The notes beneath the pieces were generated by a model, which ran no database searches, was not told the DNA's origin, and saw only the letters and a program-made list of their open reading frames with translations. Shown here piece after piece: positions 8,260 through 15,360 of a stretch of 40,344 nt of DNA. The DNA is from Ruminiclostridium sp. Its GTDB lineage: Bacteria > Bacillota > Clostridia > Oscillospirales > Ruminococcaceae. The translations under genes and the position numbers were made by a program. The DNA is taken from positions 1 to 40,344 of the forward strand of contig JAFTVY010000004.1 in NCBI GenBank assembly GCA_017465545.1, given 5' to 3'. Each line of letters opens with the position of its first letter. Position 1 is the first letter of the stretch.

Positions 8260-8783
8260 GCAAGGGAATTATTTTATATCAGTCAAAATACGGTTCAACT
8301 AAAAAATATGCAGACTGGCTTACGGAAATGACGGGCTTTGACCTTATTGAAACGAAAAAAGCCAAGGCTTCTGACCTTGGCAAGTATGACGTTATAATCT
8401 TAGGTGGTGGCGTATATGCATCTGGTATTCTGGGATTTTCCTTTTTAAAGAAGAATGTAAAGCTTTTTGCAGATAAGAAAATTGCAGTGTTTGCAGTCGG
8501 TGCTTCTCCCTATGATGAAAAGGCGATAGAGCAGATAAGACAGCTTCACTTCAAGGACACGCTTGAAAGCGTTCCGCTGTTCTACTGCAGAGGTGCCTGG
8601 GATGAGGAAAAGATGAAATTCGGTGACAGAACGCTTTGCAAAATGCTTCAGAAGGCGGTGGCAAAGCAGGACCCTGAGACGTTCGAACCGTGGCAGATGG
8701 CTCTTATGTCTGCGGTGGGGCAAAAATGCGACTGGACGAACAAGAAATATCTTGAACCGCTGATAAATTTTATAGAAGTATAA
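8256..8783 (+). CDS. Flavodoxin-domain protein (HemG/Flavodoxin_5-like)
   Basis: This 175-residue protein begins with a flavodoxin fold. The FMN phosphate loop is YQSKYGSTKKYA (residues 8-19), followed by DVIILGGGVYASGILG and IAVFAVGAS. The layout fits the flavodoxin-domain family that includes menaquinone-dependent protoporphyrinogen oxidase HemG, but many clostridial members have no known substrate. I therefore call only the fold and likely FMN binding. It overlaps the upstream marR gene by ATGA and is presumably under that regulator's control. It is unrelated in sequence to the short flavodoxin at 20725-21135. Confidence 0.85.
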   Translation: MSKGIILYQSKYGSTKKYADWLTEMTGFDLIETKKAKASDLGKYDVIILGGGVYASGILGFSFLKKNVKLFADKKIAVFAVGASPYDEKAIEQIRQLHFKDTLESVPLFYCRGAWDEEKMKFGDRTLCKMLQKAVAKQDPETFEPWQMALMSAVGQKCDWTNKKYLEPLINFIEV

Positions 8784-8804
8784 TCCGACAAAAAACTCAA
8801 TTAT

Positions 8805-8833
8805 TTGACACGTCCCGCAAATTGTGTTATTAT
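8805..8833 (+). promoter_or_regulatory. Sigma-A promoter of the small lipoprotein gene
   Basis: TTGACA (8805-8810), 17 bases, TATTAT (8828-8833) with an extended TG. Confidence 0.8.
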
Positions 8834-8883
8834 TATATTATAGAGAAACGAAGCTACACAGAATTAAAAGTGGGAGGTATAAA

Positions 8884-9453
8884 ATGAAAATGAGAAAAAC
8901 TTTAACAGCGCTTATCCTTACAGCGGTATTTGCGGTTACTTGTTCAGGCTGTGGTCAGATAGCAATGCCCTCCTTACCGTCAGGATCTACGGATAAGAAA
9001 GAAAGCAGTTATTCCGACACGGTTTCATCAGACACGCAGAACGATAATGCGGAAAGCGACAGCAACGAATCTGCCCCTTCTGAAACGAAGAAGCCTGAAA
9101 CAGACGAGTCAAAGCCTGAAACCACCACAACGAAGGCACCCGAAACAGAGAAGCCTGCAAGGGATAACTATTCTGTATCTATCAGCATTGAGTGTGAAGA
9201 GAATCTGGCATTCAGCAGATATGACGTTGACGTGTATGTAGACGGAAAGCATATAGGCACTATGGATCACGGCATCAAGAAGACCTTTGATCTTACGCTG
9301 AAGGGCGGAAAGCACGAAATCACCTTCACCAAGGAGGGCGATACCTCTATAGACGGCTCAACGGACGTTACAATTTCCGATGACTGTGTGTACAGCATAC
9401 TGATACATTGCAGAAAGGATCAGGTAAAGATAAAGGAAGTAAACAACGGATAA
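8884..9453 (+). CDS. Putative lipoprotein with Ser/Thr/Glu/Pro-rich linker
   Basis: This 189-residue protein starts at the ATG at 8884 (MKMRKTLTALILT), where GGGAGG is correctly placed; an upstream in-frame start lies in the promoter. A lipoprotein-type signal peptide ends near TCSGCGQ, with Cys19 or Cys22 as the lipidated residue. Residues 35-95 are low-complexity linker (Ser, Asp, Glu, Lys, Thr, Pro), including TTTTKAPETEKPA. The last 95 residues form a likely beta-sandwich (VDVYVDGKHIGTMDHG, then KGGKHEITFTKEG), reminiscent of PEGA-type surface domains. It is probably anchored to the outer face of the membrane. The function is unknown. The linker style matches the deacetylase at 23243. Confidence 0.75.
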   Translation: MKMRKTLTALILTAVFAVTCSGCGQIAMPSLPSGSTDKKESSYSDTVSSDTQNDNAESDSNESAPSETKKPETDESKPETTTTKAPETEKPARDNYSVSISIECEENLAFSRYDVDVYVDGKHIGTMDHGIKKTFDLTLKGGKHEITFTKEGDTSIDGSTDVTISDDCVYSILIHCRKDQVKIKEVNNG

Positions 9454-9460
9454 AACATTG

Positions 9461-9487
9461 AAGCTTGCCAATCGGCAAGCCTTTTTT
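9461..9487 (+). terminator. Rho-independent terminator of the lipoprotein gene
   Basis: Stem GCTTGCC/GGCAAGC (9463-9469 with 9474-9480), loop AATC, then a run of six T. Confidence 0.9.
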
Positions 9488-9488
9488 G

Positions 9489-9932
9489 TTATAATAACGT
9501 CATAATCCAGTAGATAACCCCATAGGTAACGCTTGCCGTTATGCCGTAGACTATTACGGGACCTGCGATTATAAACATTTTTGCGCCCGTACCTAAAATA
9601 TAACCTTCGGTCTTGAATTCAAGAGCGGGAGATACTACGGCGTTTGCAAAACCTGTGATAGGCACAAGAGTACCTGCGCCGCCGTGCTTTGCTATTCTTT
9701 CATACAGTCCGAAGCCGGTCAGCACCGCACTTATCAGTATAAGCGTTATAGAAGTAAATGCCGCCGCCTGCTCTTCGTCAAGTCCCGTATTTTTATAAAG
9801 ATTAAGAAAAAACTGTCCTACCATACAGATAAATCCGCCTATCAGGTATGCCTTTGGAACGGTTTTATACAGCTTTGACTTGCCTGAATGCTTTTTACTT
9901 ATCCTGCTGTATTCCGTTTTGCTGATATTCAT
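9489..9932 (-). CDS. spoVAC: Stage V sporulation protein AC (SpoVAC)
   Basis: This 147-residue membrane protein of the SpoVAC/SpoVAEB family forms part of the dipicolinate channel. It shows KAYLIGGFICMVGQFFLNLY, GFGLYERIAKHGGAGTLVPI and GFANAVVSPALEFKTEGYIL, each typical of SpoVAC. The ATG at 9932 has a GGAGG site five bases upstream. A longer frame from 9989 is rejected because its start overlaps the likely promoter. Its expected partners spoVAD and spoVAE are 7.5 kb downstream on the same strand, with unrelated genes between, many on the opposite strand. That is unusual, because these genes normally sit in one operon. Confidence 0.95.
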   Translation of the reverse strand: MNISKTEYSRISKKHSGKSKLYKTVPKAYLIGGFICMVGQFFLNLYKNTGLDEEQAAAFTSITLILISAVLTGFGLYERIAKHGGAGTLVPITGFANAVVSPALEFKTEGYILGTGAKMFIIAGPVIVYGITASVTYGVIYWIMTLL

Positions 9933-9958
9933 AATATCCTCCGCCTTCCCTTTTTTGT

Positions 9959-9988
9959 TATTTTCTACAGTACGGAGTGATTTATTCA
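9959..9988 (-). promoter_or_regulatory. Possible sigma-G-like promoter of spoVAC
   Basis: TGAATA (9983-9988) with the same TTGAATAA context as the spoVAD promoter, 17 bases, then GAAAATA (9959-9965), which matches the sigma-G -10 at four of seven positions. The -35 is good and the -10 is weak. Confidence 0.5.
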
Positions 9989-10002
9989 ATGATTTTCAAG
10001 AA

Positions 10003-10020
10003 TTATTGCTATTGCAATAA
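10003..10020. promoter_or_regulatory. Inverted repeat TTATTGC-N4-GCAATAA over the mutase -35
   Basis: Perfect 7+7 inverted repeat (10003-10009 and 10014-10020) in the divergent spoVAC/mutase promoter region. It overlaps the mutase -35 element, where a repressor would act. The binding protein is unknown. Confidence 0.4.
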
Positions 10021-10040
10021 GCGAAAAAGTGTGATATAAT
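10012..10040 (+). promoter_or_regulatory. Sigma-A promoter of the phosphoglycerate mutase gene
   Basis: TTGCAA (10012-10017), 17 bases, TATAAT (10035-10040) with TGTGA just before the -10. Confidence 0.7.
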
Positions 10041-10079
10041 TTTAACAGACAATTTTTGAACAAAAAGAAAGGCGAAATT

Positions 10080-11279
10080 ATGAAATACGTAGTTTTACTT
10101 TGCGACGGTATGGCTGACCTTTACAGAGATGATTTAAACGGCACACCTATGAGCGTTGCAAACAAGCCCTATATGGATATGCTTTGCAAGAAGTCAAGAA
10201 TCGGTCTTGTAAAGACTGTAGCTGACAATTTAAAGCCAGGTAGTGACGTGGCTAATCTCTCGGTTTTAGGCTATGACCCTGCTATATACTATTCAGGCAG
10301 AAGTCCTTTAGAGGCGGGCAGTATCGGTATTGATATGAAGCCTACGGACGTTTCCTTCAGAACAAACCTCGTTACTGTAACGGATGAAGAAAAGTACGAG
10401 GACAAGACTATACTCGACTACTGCGCTGATGATATTTCAACCGAAGAAGCGGCTGAAATCATTAAGTTTATCGACGAAAAATTAGGTACGGATGAGTTCA
10501 GATTCTACAGCGGTGTAAGCTACCGTCATTGCCTTATCTGGGATAAGGGTACAATGGACGTAGGCAAGCTGACACCTCCTCACGATATTACGGGCAAGCC
10601 AGTAAAGGAATATCTCGGTGCAAATGAAAATGGTCAGGTTCTTATCGATATGATGAAGAAGAGCTATGAGCTTTTAAAGGATCATCCCGTTAACTTAAAG
10701 AGAATTGAAAGAGGTCTCCGCCCTGCAAACAGCATATGGTTCTGGGGTGAGGGTGTCCGCAAGGAGCTTACTCCCTTCAAGGAAAAGTACGGCAAGAGTG
10801 CGGCTATGATCTCCGCAGTCGATCTGCTCAAGGGCATCGGTAAGTTTACCGAAATGGACGTAATAAACGTTGAGGGTGCTACCGGCTACATAGATACAAA
10901 CTTTGACGGCAAGGCGCAGGCGGCTGTTGAAGCGTTAAAGAGCGGCAAGGATTTTGTATATATCCACGTTGAAGCTCCCGACGAATGCGGTCACCGTTTT
11001 GAAATTGCAAACAAGGTAAAGGCTATAGAGCTTATCGACGAAAAGATTCTTGGGGTTATATTAAAGGAATTCCAGGGTGAAGATATAAAGATCCTTATCT
11101 GCCCCGACCATCCCACACCCTTAGAGCTTAAGACTCATACCAATGCGCCTGTTCCCTTTATGATATATGACAGCACAAAGGCTGTAAACGGTGCAGACAG
11201 ATTCTGTGAGGAATCTGCCGCAGCAACAAAGGATTACGTAGCGGTAGGTCACGAGCTTATGGCACAGTTTCTTGCTTAA
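10080..11279 (+). CDS. apgM: 2,3-bisphosphoglycerate-independent phosphoglycerate mutase, archaeal type
   Basis: This 399-residue enzyme belongs to the alkaline-phosphatase superfamily ApgM-type mutases, which interconvert 3- and 2-phosphoglycerate using two metal ions. It begins YVVLLCDGMAD with the first metal Asp and has the catalytic-Ser segment LKPGSDVANLSVLGYDP (about residues 57-73), followed by SPLEAGSIGIDM. The C-terminal HVEAPDECGHR and CPDHPTPLELKTHT hold further metal ligands. Length is typical (about 400). The ATG at 10080 has AAAGGCG upstream. It has its own promoter and terminator and stands alone. Related proteins have been annotated as homoserine kinase-like, but the mutase call fits better. 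Confidence 0.88.
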   Translation: MKYVVLLCDGMADLYRDDLNGTPMSVANKPYMDMLCKKSRIGLVKTVADNLKPGSDVANLSVLGYDPAIYYSGRSPLEAGSIGIDMKPTDVSFRTNLVTVTDEEKYEDKTILDYCADDISTEEAAEIIKFIDEKLGTDEFRFYSGVSYRHCLIWDKGTMDVGKLTPPHDITGKPVKEYLGANENGQVLIDMMKKSYELLKDHPVNLKRIERGLRPANSIWFWGEGVRKELTPFKEKYGKSAAMISAVDLLKGIGKFTEMDVINVEGATGYIDTNFDGKAQAAVEALKSGKDFVYIHVEAPDECGHRFEIANKVKAIELIDEKILGVILKEFQGEDIKILICPDHPTPLELKTHTNAPVPFMIYDSTKAVNGADRFCEESAAATKDYVAVGHELMAQFLA

Positions 11280-11291
11280 CTGAATATCACG

Positions 11292-11326
11292 ATCCGCAGG
11301 AGAAAATCCTGCGGATTTTAATTTTT
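11292..11326 (+). terminator. Rho-independent terminator of the mutase gene
   Basis: Stem ATCCGCAGGA/TCCTGCGGAT (11292-11301 with 11307-11316), loop GAAAA, then a T-rich tail. Confidence 0.88.
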
Positions 11327-11338
11327 AAAAATTCTTAA

Positions 11339-11360
11339 ATTATTTAAGGATTATTTAATA
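11339..11360 (+). promoter_or_regulatory. Tandem direct repeat, likely response-regulator site
   Basis: ATTATTTAA occurs twice in tandem with an 11-base period (11339-11349 and 11350-11360), immediately upstream of the extended -10 and in place of a consensus -35. A half-overlapping palindrome CTTAAA-TTA-TTTAAG covers 11334-11348. OmpR-family regulators bind such 10-11-base direct repeats, and one is encoded in the same cluster. Confidence 0.6.
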
Positions 11361-11367
11361 ATTGCTA

Positions 11368-11376
11368 TGTTATACT
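11368..11376 (+). promoter_or_regulatory. Extended -10 promoter of the ABC exporter operon
   Basis: TG-T-TATACT at 11368-11376 with no recognisable -35, which suggests an activator-dependent promoter. Confidence 0.6.
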
Positions 11377-11406
11377 GTAGTCACAACAACGAAAGGAGCA
11401 TAAGAA

Positions 11407-13773
11407 ATGTATCTTAACATTCTTAAAAAAGACCTTAAAAGAAAAAAGGCAATGAATATAATTCTGCTTTTGTTCATTATACTTGCGACGATGTTTGTAG
11501 CAAGCGGTCTGAATAACGTGTTCACAGTTATAAACGGCACGGATTATTACCTTGACAAAGCGGAAATAGAAGACTTTGTAGTTATTACGATGGGTGACGA
11601 TTCGAGAGGACACGCCGACGGTATACTCGAAAAAGCGGACTGTGTAAAAAGCCACAAGATCGAAACCTGTATTTTCGGCTCGCAGGACAGCGTTTCACGG
11701 GTTGATGGATCGGCGGTTGAAACTAAAAACACCGCATTATTCCAGTCAATATCCGATGCAAAGCTCAAATTCTTTGACACGGCAAACGAAACTGTTACCG
11801 AGGTTAAGCCCGGTGAAGTGAAGATAGCAGGCGGCTTTATAAAAAACAATAATCTTAAAAACGGCGATTATATCCGCATCAAATTAGGCGACGTAGAGAT
11901 GGAGCTTAAAATTGCGGGAAAAGTCAAGGATGCATTTTTAGGCTCTGATTTTATGGGCAATACACGATTTCTGCTGAATCAGGCGGATTACGATAAATTT
12001 CTCGCAGATGATATGATAAAGGCACACTATCAGGGTGAGGTTGCTTATATCGAAACAGATGACGTGGCATCGACTATATCAGCTATTGCAGATATTCCCG
12101 GGATCGCCTTTTCGGGTACAAGAAGCACTCTTGTAATGTGCTACGTAATGGAAATGATAGTAGCGTTTGTAGTGCTTATTTTAAGCATATGCCTTATTAT
12201 CGTATCCTTTGTAGTGCTTCGTTTTTCAATCGGCTTTACAATCGCCGAAGAATACAGAGAAATCGGCGTTATGAAGGCTATCGGTATCAGAAATCACAAA
12301 ATAAGAGGTCTTTACATAGTAAAGTATCTGCTTATGGCTTTAGTCGGTGGTGTTATAGGCTTTTTCGCCAGCATCCCCTTCGGTAATCTGCTGATGGCGT
12401 CTGTAACTGAAAATATGGTACTTGGTAATAATGCGGGTGTGATTATAAACGTTATCAGTACAATAGGTACAATAATTGTTATTCTTGCATTTGCATACGG
12501 ATGCACGGGTAAGGTAAAGAAGCTGACGCCTATTGACGCTATCCGTTCAGGACAGACGGGTGAGCGTTTTGGTAAAAAGAGCATTCTGAGAATCAGCAAA
12601 ACCAGAGTAAGACCTGCGGTATTTATGGCTTTAAATGACGTTATGAGTGCACCTAAACGCTTTATGACGATTATAATTTCATTCTTCCTCTGCACACTTT
12701 TCGTACTTATGCTGGTAAATACCGTTGCTACTATGAAAAGTCCTAACCTTATTACGACCTTCGGAACAGAAAGCGACCTTTATATAACAGATGTAAATGG
12801 TGCAATGGAATTAATGAATACGGGCGACAAGGAAAGCCTTGAAAAAGAGCTCGAAAAGCTTTCTGATAAGATTTCTGACGAGGGAATGCCCTGTGACGTA
12901 AGCGTAGATATACAGTATAAATATAAGATTACAGTCAAAGAAAATGAATTTTCCTTATCCTGTGCGCAGAGTATTAATATTCCCGTAGAGAAATATGATT
13001 ATTTTGAGGGCTCTGCTCCTGAAAACAGAAACGAGATTGCCATAACACCCCAGGTTTCAAAGCTTCTTAATGCTGAAATAGGCGATACTGTTACAATTGA
13101 CTTCGGAAGTGAAAAAATCGACTGTATAGTAACGGCATATTTCCAGACGATGAATAACTTGGGCGAGCTTATACGACTTCACGATGACGCACCTGTCGAT
13201 ATGAGCTACGTTTCGGCTATCAGACAATTTCAGGTGGACTTTACCGACAACCCTTCTGCTACAGAGATAGAAAACAGAAAGGGAAAAATCAAAGAGCTTT
13301 TAGATATAGAAGATGTAATGAATGCAACAGAATACTGCATAGACTGCGTATCGGTAGTTCCCACATTGGAAGCTGTTCAGTTTATGCTTTTAGCAATAAC
13401 TATTATTGTAGTTATTCTTGTTACGATTCTTGTCGAACGCTCCTTTATCTCCGATGAAAAGAGTCAGATTGCGCTTTTAAAGGCTATCGGCTTCAGAAAC
13501 GGAACAATAATCTGCTGGAATGCTTTGCGCTTTGGTATAGTGGCGCTTGCGGCGACAGTTCTTGCGGCGGCGGTTTCAATACCTATGACGGAGCTTTGTA
13601 TCACACCGATTTTCGGAATGATGGGTGCTACAAAAATCATATTCAATATCGATCCATTACAGATATTCCTGATTTACCCTGCAATCATCTTTGCGGTAAC
13701 GATTATTTCAGCACTGCTCACCTCCCTTTACACAAGGAAAATCAAGTCATCCGATACAGCTAACATTGAATAA
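11407..13773 (+). CDS. ABC transporter permease, FtsX/MacB type
   Basis: This 788-residue permease has the two-copy FtsX layout: an N-terminal helix (residues 18-40), a large extracytoplasmic domain to about 245, three helices (about 250-375), then a second block with a helix near 420-440, another external domain and three C-terminal helices (about 660-780). Each FtsX half has the coupling segment EYREIGVMKAIGIRNHKIRG or EKSQIALLKAIGFRNGTI. Such permeases use ATP to move or sense peptides and lipids at the membrane rather than to import nutrients. The ATPase follows 14 bases downstream and a two-component system follows that. The substrate is unknown; antimicrobial peptide resistance is a reasonable guess. 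Confidence 0.9.
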   Translation: MYLNILKKDLKRKKAMNIILLLFIILATMFVASGLNNVFTVINGTDYYLDKAEIEDFVVITMGDDSRGHADGILEKADCVKSHKIETCIFGSQDSVSRVDGSAVETKNTALFQSISDAKLKFFDTANETVTEVKPGEVKIAGGFIKNNNLKNGDYIRIKLGDVEMELKIAGKVKDAFLGSDFMGNTRFLLNQADYDKFLADDMIKAHYQGEVAYIETDDVASTISAIADIPGIAFSGTRSTLVMCYVMEMIVAFVVLILSICLIIVSFVVLRFSIGFTIAEEYREIGVMKAIGIRNHKIRGLYIVKYLLMALVGGVIGFFASIPFGNLLMASVTENMVLGNNAGVIINVISTIGTIIVILAFAYGCTGKVKKLTPIDAIRSGQTGERFGKKSILRISKTRVRPAVFMALNDVMSAPKRFMTIIISFFLCTLFVLMLVNTVATMKSPNLITTFGTESDLYITDVNGAMELMNTGDKESLEKELEKLSDKISDEGMPCDVSVDIQYKYKITVKENEFSLSCAQSINIPVEKYDYFEGSAPENRNEIAITPQVSKLLNAEIGDTVTIDFGSEKIDCIVTAYFQTMNNLGELIRLHDDAPVDMSYVSAIRQFQVDFTDNPSATEIENRKGKIKELLDIEDVMNATEYCIDCVSVVPTLEAVQFMLLAITIIVVILVTILVERSFISDEKSQIALLKAIGFRNGTIICWNALRFGIVALAATVLAAAVSIPMTELCITPIFGMMGATKIIFNIDPLQIFLIYPAIIFAVTIISALLTSLYTRKIKSSDTANIE

Positions 13774-13787
13774 GAAAGGAAATCACT

Positions 13788-14552
13788 ATGAATATTTTAG
13801 AAGTAAAAGACCTTTGCAAAACTTATATCGTAAACAAGCGCCAGAACAACGTACTCAAAAACGTAAGCTTTTCGGTTTCCGAGGGTGAAATGGTAGCAAT
13901 AATGGGGCCCTCGGGCTCAGGTAAGTCTACCCTGCTCTATGCGGTATCGGGTATGGACGGCATCACCTCGGGAGAGGTAAAGTTCTGTGGAAAGGACATT
14001 GCAAAGCTCGGTGCAAAGGAGCTTGCAGATTTAAGACTTGACGAGATGGGCTTTATCTTTCAGCAGATGTATATGTTAAAAAATCTCACGGTACTTGACA
14101 ATATCATACTTCCTGCGGTACAATCAGATAAGGCGGATGAAAGCCGCAAGGAAACGGTACAGCGTGGTCAGGAGCTTATGCGTAAGCTTGGTATTATCGA
14201 TATTGCCGACAACGATATAAACGAGGTATCTGGCGGTCAGTTGCAGCGTGCTTGTATCTGCCGCAGTATGATAAACAACCCGAAGATGATCTTTGCCGAC
14301 GAGCCTACCGGCGCATTAAACCGCACCAGCTCCGATGAGGTTATGGATGAGCTTGCAAAGCTCAATGCCGATGGCACTACGATCATGCTTGTAACTCACG
14401 ACGTAAAGGTAGCGGCAAAATGTACAAGAGTGCTTTATATAGTTGACGGAAACATAAAAGGAGAGTATAATTTAGATAGGTACGAAAATGCCTCCCAGAT
14501 GAGAGAGCGTGAACGTGCACTGAGCAACTGGCTTATGGAAATGGGCTGGTAA
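13788..14552 (+). CDS. ABC transporter ATP-binding protein (LolD/MacB/BceA type)
   Basis: This 254-residue ATPase has Walker A GPSGSGKST (about 40-48), a Q-loop in FIFQQMYMLKNLTVLDNI, signature EVSGGQLQRACI, Walker B MIFADEPTGALNR and the switch His in LVTHD. The FIFQQ..L...TVLDN and DEPTGALN wording places it in the LolD/MacB/BceA clade that pairs with FtsX-type permeases such as the gene just before it. It is about 25 residues longer than a minimal LolD, with a charged C-terminal tail (RYENASQMRERERALSNW). AAAGGAAATC serves as the ribosome site. Confidence 0.93.
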   Translation: MNILEVKDLCKTYIVNKRQNNVLKNVSFSVSEGEMVAIMGPSGSGKSTLLYAVSGMDGITSGEVKFCGKDIAKLGAKELADLRLDEMGFIFQQMYMLKNLTVLDNIILPAVQSDKADESRKETVQRGQELMRKLGIIDIADNDINEVSGGQLQRACICRSMINNPKMIFADEPTGALNRTSSDEVMDELAKLNADGTTIMLVTHDVKVAAKCTRVLYIVDGNIKGEYNLDRYENASQMRERERALSNWLMEMGW

Positions 14553-14575
14553 ACGCAGGGCGTTTAATCCCAGTT

Positions 14576-14622
14576 CCGCCGTGTCACAGAAAGAGATAAT
14601 CCGAAGATGTTCTACATGGCGG
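14576..14622 (+). other. Long-range stem in the spacer before the response regulator
   Basis: CCGCCGTGT (14576-14584) can pair with ACATGGCGG (14614-14622) over nine positions including one G-U, enclosing about 29 bases. A small hairpin AAACGC-AGG-GCGTTT (14551-14565) precedes it. Neither has a T-run. They may stabilise or separate the transcript between ABC and regulator genes. Confidence 0.3.
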
Positions 14623-14691
14623 GGTAAGAAATATAATCTATTAATTCGTATTCTCTGTACCCTCTAATTAAATCTTCTGAAAGGAAACGTT

Positions 14692-15360
14692 ATGACCGAC
14701 ATTCTTATAGTTGAAGATAACAAAGAATTAGCTACCCTGCTGTGTGATTTTCTCCGTGGGGAAAATTACACGGTAGCAGTAGCCGAAACAGGAGAAAAAG
14801 CTTTGTCCCTTTATGAAAGTAACGGGGCAAGGCTTATTGTCCTTGATATAATGCTACCCGGTATTGACGGCTTTGCGGTATGCAGGAAAATACGTGAAGA
14901 AAGTAATACTCCTATTCTTATCGTAAGTGCCAAAAATGAAAAGGACGATAAGCTGACCGGTCTTACTCTCGGGGCGGATGATTACATAGAAAAGCCTTAT
15001 GATATTGATATAATGCTGGCAAAGATTTCAGGTATATTCAAGCGCAGATATGCCGTAGACGAGATTATTGACGGTGATATAAGAATAAACAAGGCAAGCC
15101 GCAGCGTTTATAAAAACGATATAGAAATAGAGATGACCGCCAAGGAATATGAGCTACTTGTTCTGCTGATGGAAAACAAGGGTAAGGCTATGACAAAGGA
15201 ATATCTTTTCAATCAGATTTGGGGTAGCGACAGCTTTTCGGAGCAACAGACGCTGACTGTACATATAAAATGGCTGAGGCAGAAGATAGAGGATGACGCA
15301 AAAAATCCGAAAAGAATACTGACGGTATGGGGAGTAGGCTACAGATATGAAAGCATTTAA
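14692..15360 (+). CDS. Two-component response regulator, OmpR/PhoB family
   Basis: This 222-residue protein has a receiver domain (residues 1-115) with acidic pocket VEDN, phospho-acceptor Asp52 in LDIMLPG and a conserved Lys in EKPYD. It is followed by an OmpR-type winged helix (about 125-222) with MTAKEYELLVLLMENKGKAM and TVHIKWLRQKIE, ending in the usual GVGYRYE. It likely activates the ABC operon, whose promoter carries a tandem direct repeat in place of a -35. The histidine kinase start overlaps its 3' end by 14 bases. Ribosome site AAAGGAAAC. Confidence 0.95.
   Translation: MTDILIVEDNKELATLLCDFLRGENYTVAVAETGEKALSLYESNGARLIVLDIMLPGIDGFAVCRKIREESNTPILIVSAKNEKDDKLTGLTLGADDYIEKPYDIDIMLAKISGIFKRRYAVDEIIDGDIRINKASRSVYKNDIEIEMTAKEYELLVLLMENKGKAMTKEYLFNQIWGSDSFSEQQTLTVHIKWLRQKIEDDAKNPKRILTVWGVGYRYESI

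Noticed and set aside
9489-9989. SpoVAC start at 9989
   Set aside because: That start overlaps the likely promoter -35 and lacks a ribosome site. The ATG at 9932 has GGAGG at the right distance.
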